Shown piece by piece: positions 51,056-60,525 of a stretch of 64,000 nucleotides of DNA (its first letter is position 1; each line of letters starts with the position of its first letter). The DNA is from Rhodospirillaceae bacterium (GTDB taxonomy: Bacteria; Pseudomonadota; Alphaproteobacteria; Rhodospirillales; JABJKH01). The stretch spans positions 1 to 64,000 of the forward strand of contig JABJKH010000089.1 of assembly GCA_018660465.1 (NCBI GenBank), in the 5' to 3' direction. The notes below the pieces were generated by a model that saw nothing but the letters and a program-made list of their open reading frames with translations, was not told the DNA's origin and did not search any database. A program made the translations under genes and the position numbers.

Positions 51056-51670
51056 ATGAGAATTGCAGGACTAACATTCGTCGCCATAATTTTACCGAGC
51101 ATACTTGGTGGCACCATAAGCACAGCGCAAGCTGGCAAAGCGCGCATGCAAGCGGTTGCTAACAACCCCGCCTGCGCCATTTTTAATAAGAACCCCCAAG
51201 CAAAGGAAACCGTAACTTGGACGGGGCCTTGTAAAAATGGGGCCGCCCATGGAACGGGGACCGAGCAGTGGAAGTATTTCCGCTTAGGCGAGCCCCAAAC
51301 TGAAACCTATGTGGGTGAAATGCGGGCCGGAAAAAGACATGGCCGTGGCAAGGTTCAGTGGCAGAAAGGCAGCACCTACGATGGCGACTGGAAGGACGGC
51401 ATTCGCGACGGCCAAGGCATCTACACTTGGCCCGCAGGAAATAAGTACAAAGGGAGCTTCGTTCGTGGTAAACGCCAGGGCCAAGGTATCATGGTCTACA
51501 ACGGCGGCTCAAAATACAAAGGTGCCTGGGTAAATGGCAAGAAGCATGGCCAAGGCATCTTCGTTTATCGTAATGGCGATCAAATCCATGGCGAATTCAG
51601 GAACGACAAACCAAGCGCCGTCAAATGCTATGTAAAGTTAGAAAAACGTTGGAAGAATGGGCCGTGTTAA
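51056..51670 (+). CDS. Exported MORN-repeat protein
   Basis: A 204-residue protein with a signal peptide ending STAQA. From about residue 60 it has five or so MORN repeats, each near 23 residues: YVGEMRAGKRHGRGKVQW, YDGDWKDGIRDGQGIYTW, YKGSFVRGKRQGQGIMVY and YKGAWVNGKKHGQGIFVY. Four cysteines (Cys positions near 43, 61, 194 and the C-terminal one) may form disulfides. MORN repeats make flat beta sheets that can bind lipids or proteins. Its role is not known. It converges on the ctpA gene six bases away. Confidence 0.82.
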   Translation: MRIAGLTFVAIILPSILGGTISTAQAGKARMQAVANNPACAIFNKNPQAKETVTWTGPCKNGAAHGTGTEQWKYFRLGEPQTETYVGEMRAGKRHGRGKVQWQKGSTYDGDWKDGIRDGQGIYTWPAGNKYKGSFVRGKRQGQGIMVYNGGSKYKGAWVNGKKHGQGIFVYRNGDQIHGEFRNDKPSAVKCYVKLEKRWKNGPC

Positions 51671-51676
51671 TTAGCC

Positions 51677-53170
51677 CTACATCCGTGCTCCCGCATCCAA
51701 GGAAGCCAAGAACCTAGCCGTAGAACCGGCATTCAGAAGCGCCAGGGCACAGCCTAAGCCTCTATCTTTCTTCTCACCAATCGCAGGACACGCAGTTTCC
51801 TTGATGCTTGCTTTGGTACCCTTACCGCGTGTCTTATCACCGGCGAGGGCTCCGGGGAGATCAGCCTCGCGTGGGCGTTTGATCTCTTCGCCCGGCACGA
51901 TGGCCACATCCGGCTGAATGCCTCGGGCCTGAATGGTTTTGCCCGACGGGGCATAATACAGCGACGTGGTCAGGCGAAGCGCACCTTCAACCGGTAACGG
52001 CGTCACCGTCTGCACCGAGCCTTTGCCAAATGATCGACTGCCCATGACAATGGCACGGCCATGGTCACGAAGGGCCGCCGCAACAATTTCCGAGGCCGAT
52101 GCGGAGCCACCATTGATCAGGACCACCATAGGTACGCCCTTGGCTAAATCGCCACTTTCGGCTTCAAAAACGCGCTTGCCACGTTCATTGCGCCCCTTAA
52201 TGGATACGATCAGCCCTTTCTCCAAAAATGCGTCGGAAAGAACGATCGATTGGTCCAACAATCCACCAGGATTATTGCGAAGATCGAGCACAATGCCGGT
52301 AGGAGTTCCTCCTATCTTCCGACGAATACCTTTTATCGCATCGTATACGCCGACTTCGACCCGTTCGGAAAAGTTACTAATCCGGACATAGCCAATATTT
52401 CCTTCCGTCCGCCATTTAACCGATTTAACACGAATGATCGCACGGGTGATCGTGACATCGAAGGGAGCCGTGCCCTCGCGGCTGATGGTTAGGGTAATAT
52501 CGGACCCCGGCTCACCCCGCATCTTCCGCACAGAATACATGATCGGGCGGTCTTTGATGATCTCTCCATTCAAATGGGTGATGAGATCGCCTGGTTTCAA
52601 TCCGGCACGAAACGCAGGGGTGTCTTCAATTGGCGAAACGACTTTTATCACCCCGTTTTCTATGGAAACCTGAATACCAAGGCCGCCAAATTCACCACGA
52701 GTCGAAGATTGCATCTCCTGATATTCCTGGCCATTTAAATAGCCGGAATGGGGGTCAAGGGACGCGGTCATAGAATCTAACGCTGCTTCCACTAAGTCCT
52801 TTGGTTGGACGGAATTAGGTTCTGATTTTAGTTCTTCCACGCCTTTTACGGCGGCATCGATCAGCTTCGCATCTGGCACTTTCCGAACATAATGAACCCG
52901 GACACGCTTAAAGGCGTCTTCGAAGTTTTGCAATCCTTCGGAGGAGGCGCTTTCAGAACCCTTAACATACTTGCCGAAGGTGGTACGAAACCGCTTCAAT
53001 TCTTCCTGGGTTTCCTGCGGCAACTGATAGCCATTGCCAAGATCGTTGAAAAGCCACGAAACTGTGGACTGCCCCCCAAGGCACCCACTCAAGGAAGGCA
53101 AGACAGCAAGTCCCATGGCCACGCAAATCAACATGGCGACAGTCTGCGGATATCGTTTTTTATCGTTCAC
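51677..53170 (-). CDS. ctpA: S41 C-terminal processing protease, predicted lipoprotein
   Basis: A 497-residue protease. The N terminus has a hydrophobic stretch and a lipobox LSGC at about 27-30, so it is predicted to be lipid-anchored, which is unusual for CtpA. A PDZ domain (GGLGIQVSIENGVIKVVSPI... GLKPGDLITHLNGEII) spans about 145-220. The S41 catalytic part follows with GIVLDLRNNPGGLLDQ and the serine in VLINGGSASASEIVAAAL near 345-362, then the lysine in GSRSFGKGSVQTVTPL near 375. It trims periplasmic or envelope proteins at their C termini. Confidence 0.9.
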   Translation of the reverse strand: MNDKKRYPQTVAMLICVAMGLAVLPSLSGCLGGQSTVSWLFNDLGNGYQLPQETQEELKRFRTTFGKYVKGSESASSEGLQNFEDAFKRVRVHYVRKVPDAKLIDAAVKGVEELKSEPNSVQPKDLVEAALDSMTASLDPHSGYLNGQEYQEMQSSTRGEFGGLGIQVSIENGVIKVVSPIEDTPAFRAGLKPGDLITHLNGEIIKDRPIMYSVRKMRGEPGSDITLTISREGTAPFDVTITRAIIRVKSVKWRTEGNIGYVRISNFSERVEVGVYDAIKGIRRKIGGTPTGIVLDLRNNPGGLLDQSIVLSDAFLEKGLIVSIKGRNERGKRVFEAESGDLAKGVPMVVLINGGSASASEIVAAALRDHGRAIVMGSRSFGKGSVQTVTPLPVEGALRLTTSLYYAPSGKTIQARGIQPDVAIVPGEEIKRPREADLPGALAGDKTRGKGTKASIKETACPAIGEKKDRGLGCALALLNAGSTARFLASLDAGARM

Positions 53171-53195
53171 AATCGGTCTATAGGGCCCAATTGGG

Positions 53196-53230
53196 TCAAA
53201 AATATGCCTTTGTTCTCTGAAAAGGCATAT
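53196..53230 (-). terminator. Rho-independent terminator after the DHH gene
   Basis: ATATGCCTTT (53202-53211) pairs with AAAGGCATAT (53221-53230). On the minus strand the stem is followed by TTTTTGACC. It lies just past the stop of the minus-strand DHH phosphoesterase gene, in the 69-base gap before ctpA. Confidence 0.8.
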
Positions 53231-53239
53231 GCCCAGGCC

Positions 53240-54175
53240 TTATCCGTCAGAGATAATGGCGTCGATGAGTTCTTGTTCAACACGTTCGGATTCGTCGTTA
53301 TCCACTTGGCAGGTACCTGCATTCAAATGGCCCCCACCACCGTATTGTAACATCAAGTCGCCAATGTTGGTGTTTGAACTCCGGTTTAGGATCGATTTAC
53401 CAACGGCAAAGACGGTGTTCAGGCGGTTCAATCCCCAAATCGCGTGCATCGAAATGTTGATATCCGGGAATAGGGCGTAGATCAAAAACCGATTGCCGGC
53501 GTAAATGATCTCTTCCTCACGCAGGTCCAGCACGGCGAGGTTCTCATAAATGGTCGAGCACTTCTTAATTTGCCCTTTAGCCTTATCTTGATGCTCATTA
53601 TAGAGGTCAGTCCGTTCTTTGACGTCAGGGAGTTCAAGAATTTCTTCGGTCGTATGATCCCGGCAATAGTCAATCAATTCCATCATCAATTGATAATTGG
53701 AGACCCTAAAGTCGCGATAGCGCCCCAATCCCGTACGGGCGTCCATGATGAAGTTTAGCAACACCCAACCTGTCGGATTGAGAATTTCGTCTTCGTTGAA
53801 CTGCGCAGAATCACTTTTATCAACTGCTACCATCATCTCATCAGAGATGTTGGCAAATGCCTTTTTGCCGCCATAGTAATCATAGACCACGCGTGCGGCT
53901 GAGGGGGCGTCGGAATCAATAATGTGATTTTCGGGCTTTTGGTCCAGGCGAACGGTTTCGCTCAGGTGATGATCAAAGGCCAGATGAACACCTTTTACAT
54001 AAGGAAGGTTTGTCGAGATATCGCGGTCTGACACTAAGATCGTACCATCTTGCATATCTTTCGGATGAACGAATTTAATTTCGTCGACCATGTCCAATTC
54101 TTTTAACAGAACGGCACACACCAGCCCGTCAAAATCGCTACGTGTTATCAGACGAAATTTATTATCGCTCATCAT
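53240..54175 (-). CDS. DHH-family phosphoesterase
   Basis: A 311-residue protein from the ATG at 54175 with GAGAGGG seven bases upstream; the longer open frame adds an unlikely 28 residues. The DHH motifs are RSDFDGLVCAVLL near 11-23, LVSDRDIST near 49-57 and LAFDHHLSE near 69-77 (manganese ligands). The C-terminal DHHA1-like part has VLDLREEEIIYAGNRFLIY and the final GGGGHLNAGTCQV with metal- or substrate-binding glycine run. Relatives hydrolyse oligoribonucleotides, cyclic dinucleotides or polyphosphates. Exact substrate is open. Confidence 0.88.
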   Translation of the reverse strand: MMSDNKFRLITRSDFDGLVCAVLLKELDMVDEIKFVHPKDMQDGTILVSDRDISTNLPYVKGVHLAFDHHLSETVRLDQKPENHIIDSDAPSAARVVYDYYGGKKAFANISDEMMVAVDKSDSAQFNEDEILNPTGWVLLNFIMDARTGLGRYRDFRVSNYQLMMELIDYCRDHTTEEILELPDVKERTDLYNEHQDKAKGQIKKCSTIYENLAVLDLREEEIIYAGNRFLIYALFPDINISMHAIWGLNRLNTVFAVGKSILNRSSNTNIGDLMLQYGGGGHLNAGTCQVDNDESERVEQELIDAIISDG

Positions 54176-54271
54176 TATCCCTCTCAATTTAAGCTCGCCA
54201 CTAGAACGGGCAAATCTCTTTCTAGAATGATCATATATTAAATGAAACCGGGATCGCACCCTTTTTTCTAC

Positions 54272-55324
54272 TTAACGCCTCTGAATTTCAAAAACCAACC
54301 AAACAATCGCTCCAAATAATACAAAAGCATTGGCCTGATGCAAAGATGCTAAACTGACAGGGACCATTAATAGAAGTGTTGATACCCCCAGCACAACTTG
54401 CAGAGAAGCCGTGCCCAATACCAAATGGGATGCGACCGCCAATCGGCCTGAAATCCCGCGCCGGCGACCAATCTCCCAGACAGCACCTGAGAGCCCCAAT
54501 GCTAAAATCGCCAAGACTCGGTGATCAAACTGCACCGTCGTAATATTCTCAAAAAAATTCAGATAGATTGGCATCAGTTCAAATAGTCCATCTGGGATCA
54601 GCTGCCCCCCCATCAATGGAAATGTGTTATAGGCAAAACCTGCATCTAAACCCGCCACGAAAGCACCCGATACAATGGTCAGGGCGACTAGGCCCAGGAG
54701 GCAAATGCTCCCCCGTAACATGGGTCGTTTTCGATCAACATCCTTGCTCGGATCAACAGCTACAAGCAATTCCAAAATAAGCCACCACAGGTATCCATAA
54801 ATGACGAGCGCTGCCCCCAAATGGGCTGCAAGACGATACTGACTGACATCTGGCCGATCGATGAGACCGCTCTTGACCATGTACCAGCCCAAAACGCCTT
54901 GAAGCCCGCCCAAAATAAAAGCAAGTGCCAGTTTCCACTTGAGCGACCCTTTGACCCAACCTTGCACCAAAAAAATCACCAGGGGAACACCGAACACGAC
55001 GCCGAGCACACGCCCCCACAGGCGATGAATAAATTCCAGCCAGAAGATATCTTTAAACTCTTCGACCGTCATGCCGATGTTTAATTCTTTGTACTGAGGA
55101 AATTTTTGATATTTAGCGAAGAGTTCCTGCCATTCGGCCTGGTTCATTGGTGGCAACCAACGCGTAACAGGATGCCAATCGACCATAGACAAACCCGAAT
55201 GGGTCAACCGTGTTAGCCCTCCCAGCACCACCATGCCGAAGACCATCGCGCACACCACAAACAGCCAGGACGCCATAATGCGCCGTTGCCGCAATTCGAC
55301 CGGAGACAATTTTAAATCCGCCAC
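54272..55324 (-). CDS. ctaA: Heme A synthase (Cox15/CtaA type 2)
   Basis: A 350-residue membrane protein with eight TMs. The start is taken as the GTG at 55324 (VADLKLSPVE) behind GGGAGGGG; two earlier possible starts are less well placed. Conserved stretches include GGLTRLTHSGLSMVDWHPVTRWLPP (near 40-64), EFKDIFWLEFIHRLWGRVLG (near 88-107, heme His), FDHRVLAILAL (near 270) and a late SLHQANAFVLF (heme His). It oxidises heme O to heme A for cytochrome oxidase. Three 20-bp repeats lie just upstream. Confidence 0.93.
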   Translation of the reverse strand: MADLKLSPVELRQRRIMASWLFVVCAMVFGMVVLGGLTRLTHSGLSMVDWHPVTRWLPPMNQAEWQELFAKYQKFPQYKELNIGMTVEEFKDIFWLEFIHRLWGRVLGVVFGVPLVIFLVQGWVKGSLKWKLALAFILGGLQGVLGWYMVKSGLIDRPDVSQYRLAAHLGAALVIYGYLWWLILELLVAVDPSKDVDRKRPMLRGSICLLGLVALTIVSGAFVAGLDAGFAYNTFPLMGGQLIPDGLFELMPIYLNFFENITTVQFDHRVLAILALGLSGAVWEIGRRRGISGRLAVASHLVLGTASLQVVLGVSTLLLMVPVSLASLHQANAFVLFGAIVWLVFEIQRR

Positions 55325-55347
55325 GCACACCCCTCCCAACAGACACT

Positions 55348-55407
55348 TCTTTTACAGGGTCTTCGGGTCTTTTACAGGGTCTTCGGGTCTTTTACAGGGT
55401 CTTCGGG
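55348..55407. repeat. Three tandem 20-bp repeats
   Basis: The unit TCTTTTACAGGGTCTTCGGG occurs three times without change at 55348-55367, 55368-55387 and 55388-55407. They lie in the leader of ctaA and downstream of the large repeat-protein gene. Confidence 0.9.
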
Positions 55408-55439
55408 GTTGCTAAAACGAAAAATCGGTAAATTTGTCC

Positions 55440-58400
55440 CTAAACTTCCCGCCCGAGCGCACGCGACAGGATCATATAGACTTTGCCCATGTCTGAGGAC
55501 AGGAATGTCGTGCTAAGGACGCCGTCATGGTCACGCTTGCGGGCCTCCGCCAACATCTCGGCAAACTGAGTCATGTAGCGGTTGGTGTATTCGCGGAACT
55601 CGCCATCTTCCTGGAATTTCTGCTGGATCGCTGCAAGGCGACCTTTTTCCCTGAAGCCCAGCATCTTGCGGACAAACACACCCTTTTCCCCACGGTTAAA
55701 GCGCGCCCAGTCGTCTTCACTGATGTTGGTTTCCAGCACCCGGTTCATATCGACGGCAACAGACTGCAAACGCTCCAAAATGAAGGTCGCGCGATGAAGA
55801 AAATCATCCATTGCAACCTTGTCTGTTTGGCTCTTCAAGGATGTAACCAGCGTTTGGGCAGTCTGAGAGGCTTCTTTAAGCTCCGCCGTTTGACCGGACA
55901 ACGCCTTGGTCACGGCCTGGCCATGATGTGCCACTTTGCTTGATGACTTGAGCAGGGCTTCGACGTGATTCTCAACCGACTTATCCCAGGCCTCCACCTT
56001 GGAAATAGCCTGCGCCGAAATTGTCCCAACGTCCTGGGCGCGTTTTCCCAAAGTCTCGCCAAGAGCCTCCATCCCCACCTTGGTATTGTAGTAGGCATCC
56101 ATCAATTCGCGCATTCGTTGACGGAGTGCTCCATGAGCGGAATCAATATCGCCGACAATTCGCTCAGCTGAGTTCGCCGATTCCTGAGAATAATCCTGTA
56201 ATTTTTTCCCAACGACATCGAGCTTAGAAATATTCTGTTCCGTCGCCTTCATTGCTTCATCAGAACGCATCGTCAGAGAACTCGCTACCCGCGCCAATCG
56301 TGCGAGCGCATTTTCTGTGGTTCCGGTAAGTTCTTTGGAACGTTCATCCAAGGTATGTGCGGCGGCATCGACTTCCCAAGACGCTTGCTTGGACGTCTGA
56401 GTCAATTCACGGGCGCGGTCAGCCAGTCCTTTTCCAACTCCTTTTAACCGGTCAAAGGCGCGTTCGGTCAGGCTTTCTATTTCCTGCGAGCGCGCTTTTA
56501 GCTCTTTACTAATGTGGCTCACTTTTCCAACCGCGGCTTCGGCAGTTTCAGTCAGCTCACCTGAATTACGATGCAGCGCATCGGTCACTAAGGTAATCAA
56601 GCTGGCGGCCTTATCGACAGTAAGATAAATATCCTGCCAGCGCTCTTGCAGCCTATCGCCAACCTGACCCAATCGGTCAGCAGCATCGTTCGATGTGGTG
56701 GTGAGACCAGAGGCATTCTTATTCAAGGAATCCCCGAACGCCTTCAAATGCTCTGAGGCCTGATCATATGCAGATGTTAATTCCTCAGATCGAGTACCGA
56801 GCAGGCTCCCTGCTTCATCCACACGAATGACGGCTCGGTCCATGGTTGTGTCCAATTCCGCCGCTTGGTTGTGCAACCGTTCGCCCATTTCATTTAACTG
56901 CCGGGTGGCGCGTTCGCTGGCCTGTGTTGCGGTCGTCGAATGACTGTTCAACTTTTCAGCAACACCATCGATACTTTCACCGGCAGCTTCCGAGGCATGG
57001 TTTAGGGCATTCGCGCCGTCTTGAAGACGCTGGCTTGAGTTGGCCATGCGGTGGCGTAATTGGTCAGATGCCTCATGTAAACTCTTTGTCTGGTCGTGAA
57101 CTTCGGAGCCAGCGATGGCTAAGCTGGACGCGGTCTCATCGGCTTGCGTACGCAAGTCCCTTGACTGTGAGACTAAGGACTCGCCCATATGCCCGATTTG
57201 TTTGGTTGCGTGCTCAGAGGCACTTTCCAAGTCTTCCGTCTGCCGTTTCAAGGCGTCGGTTACCAAGCCAACCAGTTTTGCCGCCCGGTCCGTGGCTGTT
57301 GCGACGTCCGTCGAACGATCATCCAGGGAAGTGCCCAATTGCCCCACATCGCCAATGGCCCTTTCGACTGACGTGGTCAAAACTTCGGTATGTTGCCGCA
57401 TGGACTGGCCAGATTCCTCGAGACGAGTTGTCGCATCTTCGGAAGCAGAGACCAATCCAGACAAGGACACACGAATGCGCTCACCCAGGCTCCGCAATCT
57501 AAGATCGGACCGATTTGACAATTCCACCAGTTCATCAGCGCCTTGCAGCATTTGTTCACGAGAACTTTCCAAACGCTGGGTCGCATTGTCAGACGCCCCA
57601 GTAAGACTTTCCGATTGTTCACTCAGTGCTTGGGCAACGTCTGAAATTTTTCCCTGCGCTCCTTCGGCACTGGCCGCGAGTTCCTGAGTTCGCTCGCGTA
57701 TATCCGTTCCGAGGTCCTTAATCTTCTCCGACGACGTTTCGGATAATTCTGTAATATCGCGCAACTGTTTGCCGAAGGCTTCCGCAAGGCTGTTGGTCCG
57801 CGTTGCGCTGTGTTCGAGTCCCTTTGTTCCTGCGCTGATCGCCTCCGTCATGACTGTCATACGGGCTTCGCCCTTGTCCGCGCTCTGAACCAAGTCCTGA
57901 TGGGTCACCCTCAAAGCATCCGTCAACTGACCGACATGGGTGCTGGACTTGTCTGCAGTTTCAACAACATCTTGTGCGCGTTGGCGCAAAGCTTCGCCCG
58001 CAACGTTGATACGAAGCACACTATGGGTCGATGCCTTTGACAAATCGTCGGCACGGCTCATCAGGCTGTCGCCAACTTCCGTCACAACTCCGATGGCCTT
58101 TTCAGACGCCTCGCCTAAATCATCTGACCTTTTACGGAGCGAGTCGCCGACTTGCTCAACATCTTGAAGCACCTTTTCAGAGGCGATTGAAAGATCATGC
58201 ATCGTCTGGCGTAACCGGTCACTAACACCATCGGTACGGCTTGCCACCCGATCAGAGGCATCTTCCAATTCTCCGGCCTGACGTCGGAACTCATTGCCTG
58301 TTGCCGTCATGCGAAGCGAAACGTTCTCTGATGTCGCAGACAATTGACGGGCCTGTTCCGTCAGGTTATCGCCGATTTGGCGAACGTTATCTGTTACTTT

Positions 58401-59585
58401 TTCCGATGTTTCACTCAGGTAGCCCGTTTGCCGCCCCAAGTTGGTCTCTATCTCAGATGAATGTATGGCTACCGTTTTCGCGGTATCAGCCAAGTCTTGC
58501 ATTTGTCGATGGAGGACCTGTCCAATGACCTGAGCTTGTGCTGTCACGCCCTCAGTACGCTTTGCCAGGTTATCCGTGTGCTCGTCCAACACTCCAGCCG
58601 TCTCATCGACACGCGCCGCTGCGGTATCTGAGGCTTCCAAAAGCTCTCGAACGCGACCTTCCAATATGTCGCCTATATCTTCTACGCGCGTGATGGACTG
58701 ATTGGTTATTTCATCAAGGCGGTCCGTGCGCTGATCAAACGTAGAGGCCGTTTCCAATGATAGGGCTGAGGCCTGTTCTGCCGCTTGGCTCAGTTCGTCG
58801 CCCCGTCGGTGCAGCAATTCGCTTAGGTTTTCCGCCCGCGCCGACGCCCGGTCCGCCGTCGTTGCCAGATCATGAGACTGCTTGTGCAGAACCTCGCCGA
58901 CATCACGCGCGCGAACCGTTGCCTTTTCGGATACATCACTCAGGTCTTCAGTCTGACGCTTCAGTACTTCTGCAATGGCTTGCGCACGAAGGTCCGCATC
59001 CTCGGAGACCTTCGACAGCCCGACGACCTGCTGGCGGATTAATTCGTAGATACCTTCTGCCCGCTCAGACGCTTCGTCCGAAGCCTTGGAAAGATCACGC
59101 GACTGACGACGCAGCGATTCGCTAATCTCCCGCATTCGGGATTCGGACTTGTCGGTTGGGTAAATGAGACGCCGCAGGTACCAGCGTAGCGCCTCAGATT
59201 CGTGGCGCGTCTGACGCCCCCGTTCAAACAATGCAATGACCATCCATAACAGTGCAATCGGCGTTGTTACCCCGGCCGCCATAGCCGCAAGCTCATAGGG
59301 CTGCAAATGTGGCAGGTTTTCCCAGCCCATATACTGATCAATGTAAAAGATAACGGGAGCCAGCCAGCCAACGGTCAGCACCATTCCGGCGATACTGAAC
59401 AGCCGGTACCGCAAATAAAACGGTGCCGTCCAACGCGGAAACAGGCTTTCGTCTTCAGCCGCGGCAAGAGCGGCCTCACGGCTTTCCTCAGGTAGGTTCC
59501 ACAGCTCGTCTTTAGCTGTGAGCAGATCGTCGTCGCCCGACGGTGCCTGATCCTGATTATTTTGATCGGTACTGGTTTTAGCCAT
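55440..59585 (-). CDS. Membrane-anchored giant protein of 25-residue helical repeats
   Basis: A 1381-residue protein from the ATG at 59585 (MAKTSTDQ); seven upstream codons are possible. An acidic N-terminal part precedes two TMs (near 60-81 and 97-120). From about residue 150 to 1240 the chain repeats every 25 residues, about forty times, on the pattern L-x3-[ST]-x2-L-x2-[AS]-x3-[AS]-x2-[RK]-[ILV]-x6, with one 21-residue unit in the middle. It lacks prolines, so a long alpha-helical rod or coiled coil is expected. The last 120 residues are globular (RATFILERLQSVAVDMNRVLE...). No enzyme motif was seen; a scaffold, tether or envelope-spacing role is an inference. Confidence 0.85.
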   Translation of the reverse strand: MAKTSTDQNNQDQAPSGDDDLLTAKDELWNLPEESREAALAAAEDESLFPRWTAPFYLRYRLFSIAGMVLTVGWLAPVIFYIDQYMGWENLPHLQPYELAAMAAGVTTPIALLWMVIALFERGRQTRHESEALRWYLRRLIYPTDKSESRMREISESLRRQSRDLSKASDEASERAEGIYELIRQQVVGLSKVSEDADLRAQAIAEVLKRQTEDLSDVSEKATVRARDVGEVLHKQSHDLATTADRASARAENLSELLHRRGDELSQAAEQASALSLETASTFDQRTDRLDEITNQSITRVEDIGDILEGRVRELLEASDTAAARVDETAGVLDEHTDNLAKRTEGVTAQAQVIGQVLHRQMQDLADTAKTVAIHSSEIETNLGRQTGYLSETSEKVTDNVRQIGDNLTEQARQLSATSENVSLRMTATGNEFRRQAGELEDASDRVASRTDGVSDRLRQTMHDLSIASEKVLQDVEQVGDSLRKRSDDLGEASEKAIGVVTEVGDSLMSRADDLSKASTHSVLRINVAGEALRQRAQDVVETADKSSTHVGQLTDALRVTHQDLVQSADKGEARMTVMTEAISAGTKGLEHSATRTNSLAEAFGKQLRDITELSETSSEKIKDLGTDIRERTQELAASAEGAQGKISDVAQALSEQSESLTGASDNATQRLESSREQMLQGADELVELSNRSDLRLRSLGERIRVSLSGLVSASEDATTRLEESGQSMRQHTEVLTTSVERAIGDVGQLGTSLDDRSTDVATATDRAAKLVGLVTDALKRQTEDLESASEHATKQIGHMGESLVSQSRDLRTQADETASSLAIAGSEVHDQTKSLHEASDQLRHRMANSSQRLQDGANALNHASEAAGESIDGVAEKLNSHSTTATQASERATRQLNEMGERLHNQAAELDTTMDRAVIRVDEAGSLLGTRSEELTSAYDQASEHLKAFGDSLNKNASGLTTTSNDAADRLGQVGDRLQERWQDIYLTVDKAASLITLVTDALHRNSGELTETAEAAVGKVSHISKELKARSQEIESLTERAFDRLKGVGKGLADRARELTQTSKQASWEVDAAAHTLDERSKELTGTTENALARLARVASSLTMRSDEAMKATEQNISKLDVVGKKLQDYSQESANSAERIVGDIDSAHGALRQRMRELMDAYYNTKVGMEALGETLGKRAQDVGTISAQAISKVEAWDKSVENHVEALLKSSSKVAHHGQAVTKALSGQTAELKEASQTAQTLVTSLKSQTDKVAMDDFLHRATFILERLQSVAVDMNRVLETNISEDDWARFNRGEKGVFVRKMLGFREKGRLAAIQQKFQEDGEFREYTNRYMTQFAEMLAEARKRDHDGVLSTTFLSSDMGKVYMILSRALGREV

Positions 59586-59650
59586 AGCGGACCACCCCAA
59601 ACTCAATGCCCAATTATCCCACGCTACATTTGTGGTATGAATCTAGCATA

Positions 59651-59670
59651 TTAACAGCCTAGGCCGTTAA
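59651..59670. other. Imperfect palindrome upstream of the repeat-protein gene
   Basis: TTAACAGCCTAGGCCGTTAA at 59651-59670: TTAAC and GTTAA arms around the GCCTAGGC core. On the plus strand TTTTT follows. It may end SDR transcription or act as an operator. Confidence 0.45.
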
Positions 59671-59690
59671 TTTTTCAATAATTCGAAGCC

Positions 59691-60434
59691 CTAAAAAAGA
59701 TGCTGCCCACCGGTAATCCAGACCTCGGTCCCCGTAACATAAGCAGAATCATCCGAGCACAGGTAATACACCGTGCCCGCAACGTCTCCAGGGGCCCCCA
59801 TTCTGTTCAAGGGAATGCGTGGGATTAATGCTTCGTACTCTGGCTGAACCATGTCGGTTTCAATTTCACCGGGGGCGACCGCGTTAACCCGAACATCCAG
59901 GGCAGCCATCTCATTAGCGAGCTCTCGGGTCAGGGCTGACAATGCCGACTTGGAAATGGAGTAAGCCGATCCTGCAAAGGGGTGGATCATATGCCCAGCA
60001 ATGGAGGTGATATTAACAATTGCACCCTTTCCTTTGTGGAGCGCCGACGCAAACCCACGTGAAAGCCGCAAGGGGGCATAAAAATTCGTCTCAAAGACCT
60101 CACGCCAGGCCTCCAAGTCGCCGTTCAAACAACCGAGGCGTTCCTTGTAGGATGTTTTCGGCGACATGCCGGCGTTGTTTACGAGGCCATGAAGGGGGGC
60201 ATCGCCCAGCTGTTCGTTTGCTTGTTTGACGAACTCGGCAATGCTGTCCGCATCGGCTAAGTCCGTCGGGATATGACAGGTCCAATTGGGGTCACGCTTG
60301 CATTCTTCCGGTACATCATCTCGTGAACAGGTAATAATTCGCCATCCGCGCTCCAAAAATAGCATCGCCGTTGCGTGACCGATCCCGCGGCTGGCGCCGG
60401 TTACAATTACTGTTTTTCTGTCGTCATTTTCCAT
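59691..60434 (-). CDS. Short-chain dehydrogenase/reductase
   Basis: A 247-residue SDR of the classical type. The cofactor motif TGASRGIGHA is at 13-22, LVNNAGMSP near 84-92, the catalytic Ser in VNITSIAGHM near 140 and Tyr-x3-Lys as YSISKSA near 157-163. The ERGWRIITCSRDD segment after strand two suggests NADP rather than NAD preference. PGEIETDM near 186-193 is the usual loop. Substrate unknown; relatives include 3-oxoacyl-ACP reductases. It is divergent from the SRAP gene. Confidence 0.87.
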   Translation of the reverse strand: MENDDRKTVIVTGASRGIGHATAMLFLERGWRIITCSRDDVPEECKRDPNWTCHIPTDLADADSIAEFVKQANEQLGDAPLHGLVNNAGMSPKTSYKERLGCLNGDLEAWREVFETNFYAPLRLSRGFASALHKGKGAIVNITSIAGHMIHPFAGSAYSISKSALSALTRELANEMAALDVRVNAVAPGEIETDMVQPEYEALIPRIPLNRMGAPGDVAGTVYYLCSDDSAYVTGTEVWITGGQHLF

Positions 60435-60525
60435 AGAGGGCAGGTTAGGACAAATGCATGTCTGTTGCCAGCAAATGAGGGGAGCGCTTGAAGCGGCAGT
60501 CTGTTTCTGTCACTTAAGTGAGATC

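Noticed and set aside
55348-55407. CRISPR array
   Set aside because: The three 20-bp units abut without spacers and no cas gene is near; it is a simple tandem repeat.
56846-57687. Open frames of 218 and 190 codons on the plus strand
   Set aside because: They lie inside and opposite the 1381-residue repeat-protein gene, whose regular 25-residue period and domain layout prove the minus strand is coding; the frames are shadows without ribosome sites or family features.
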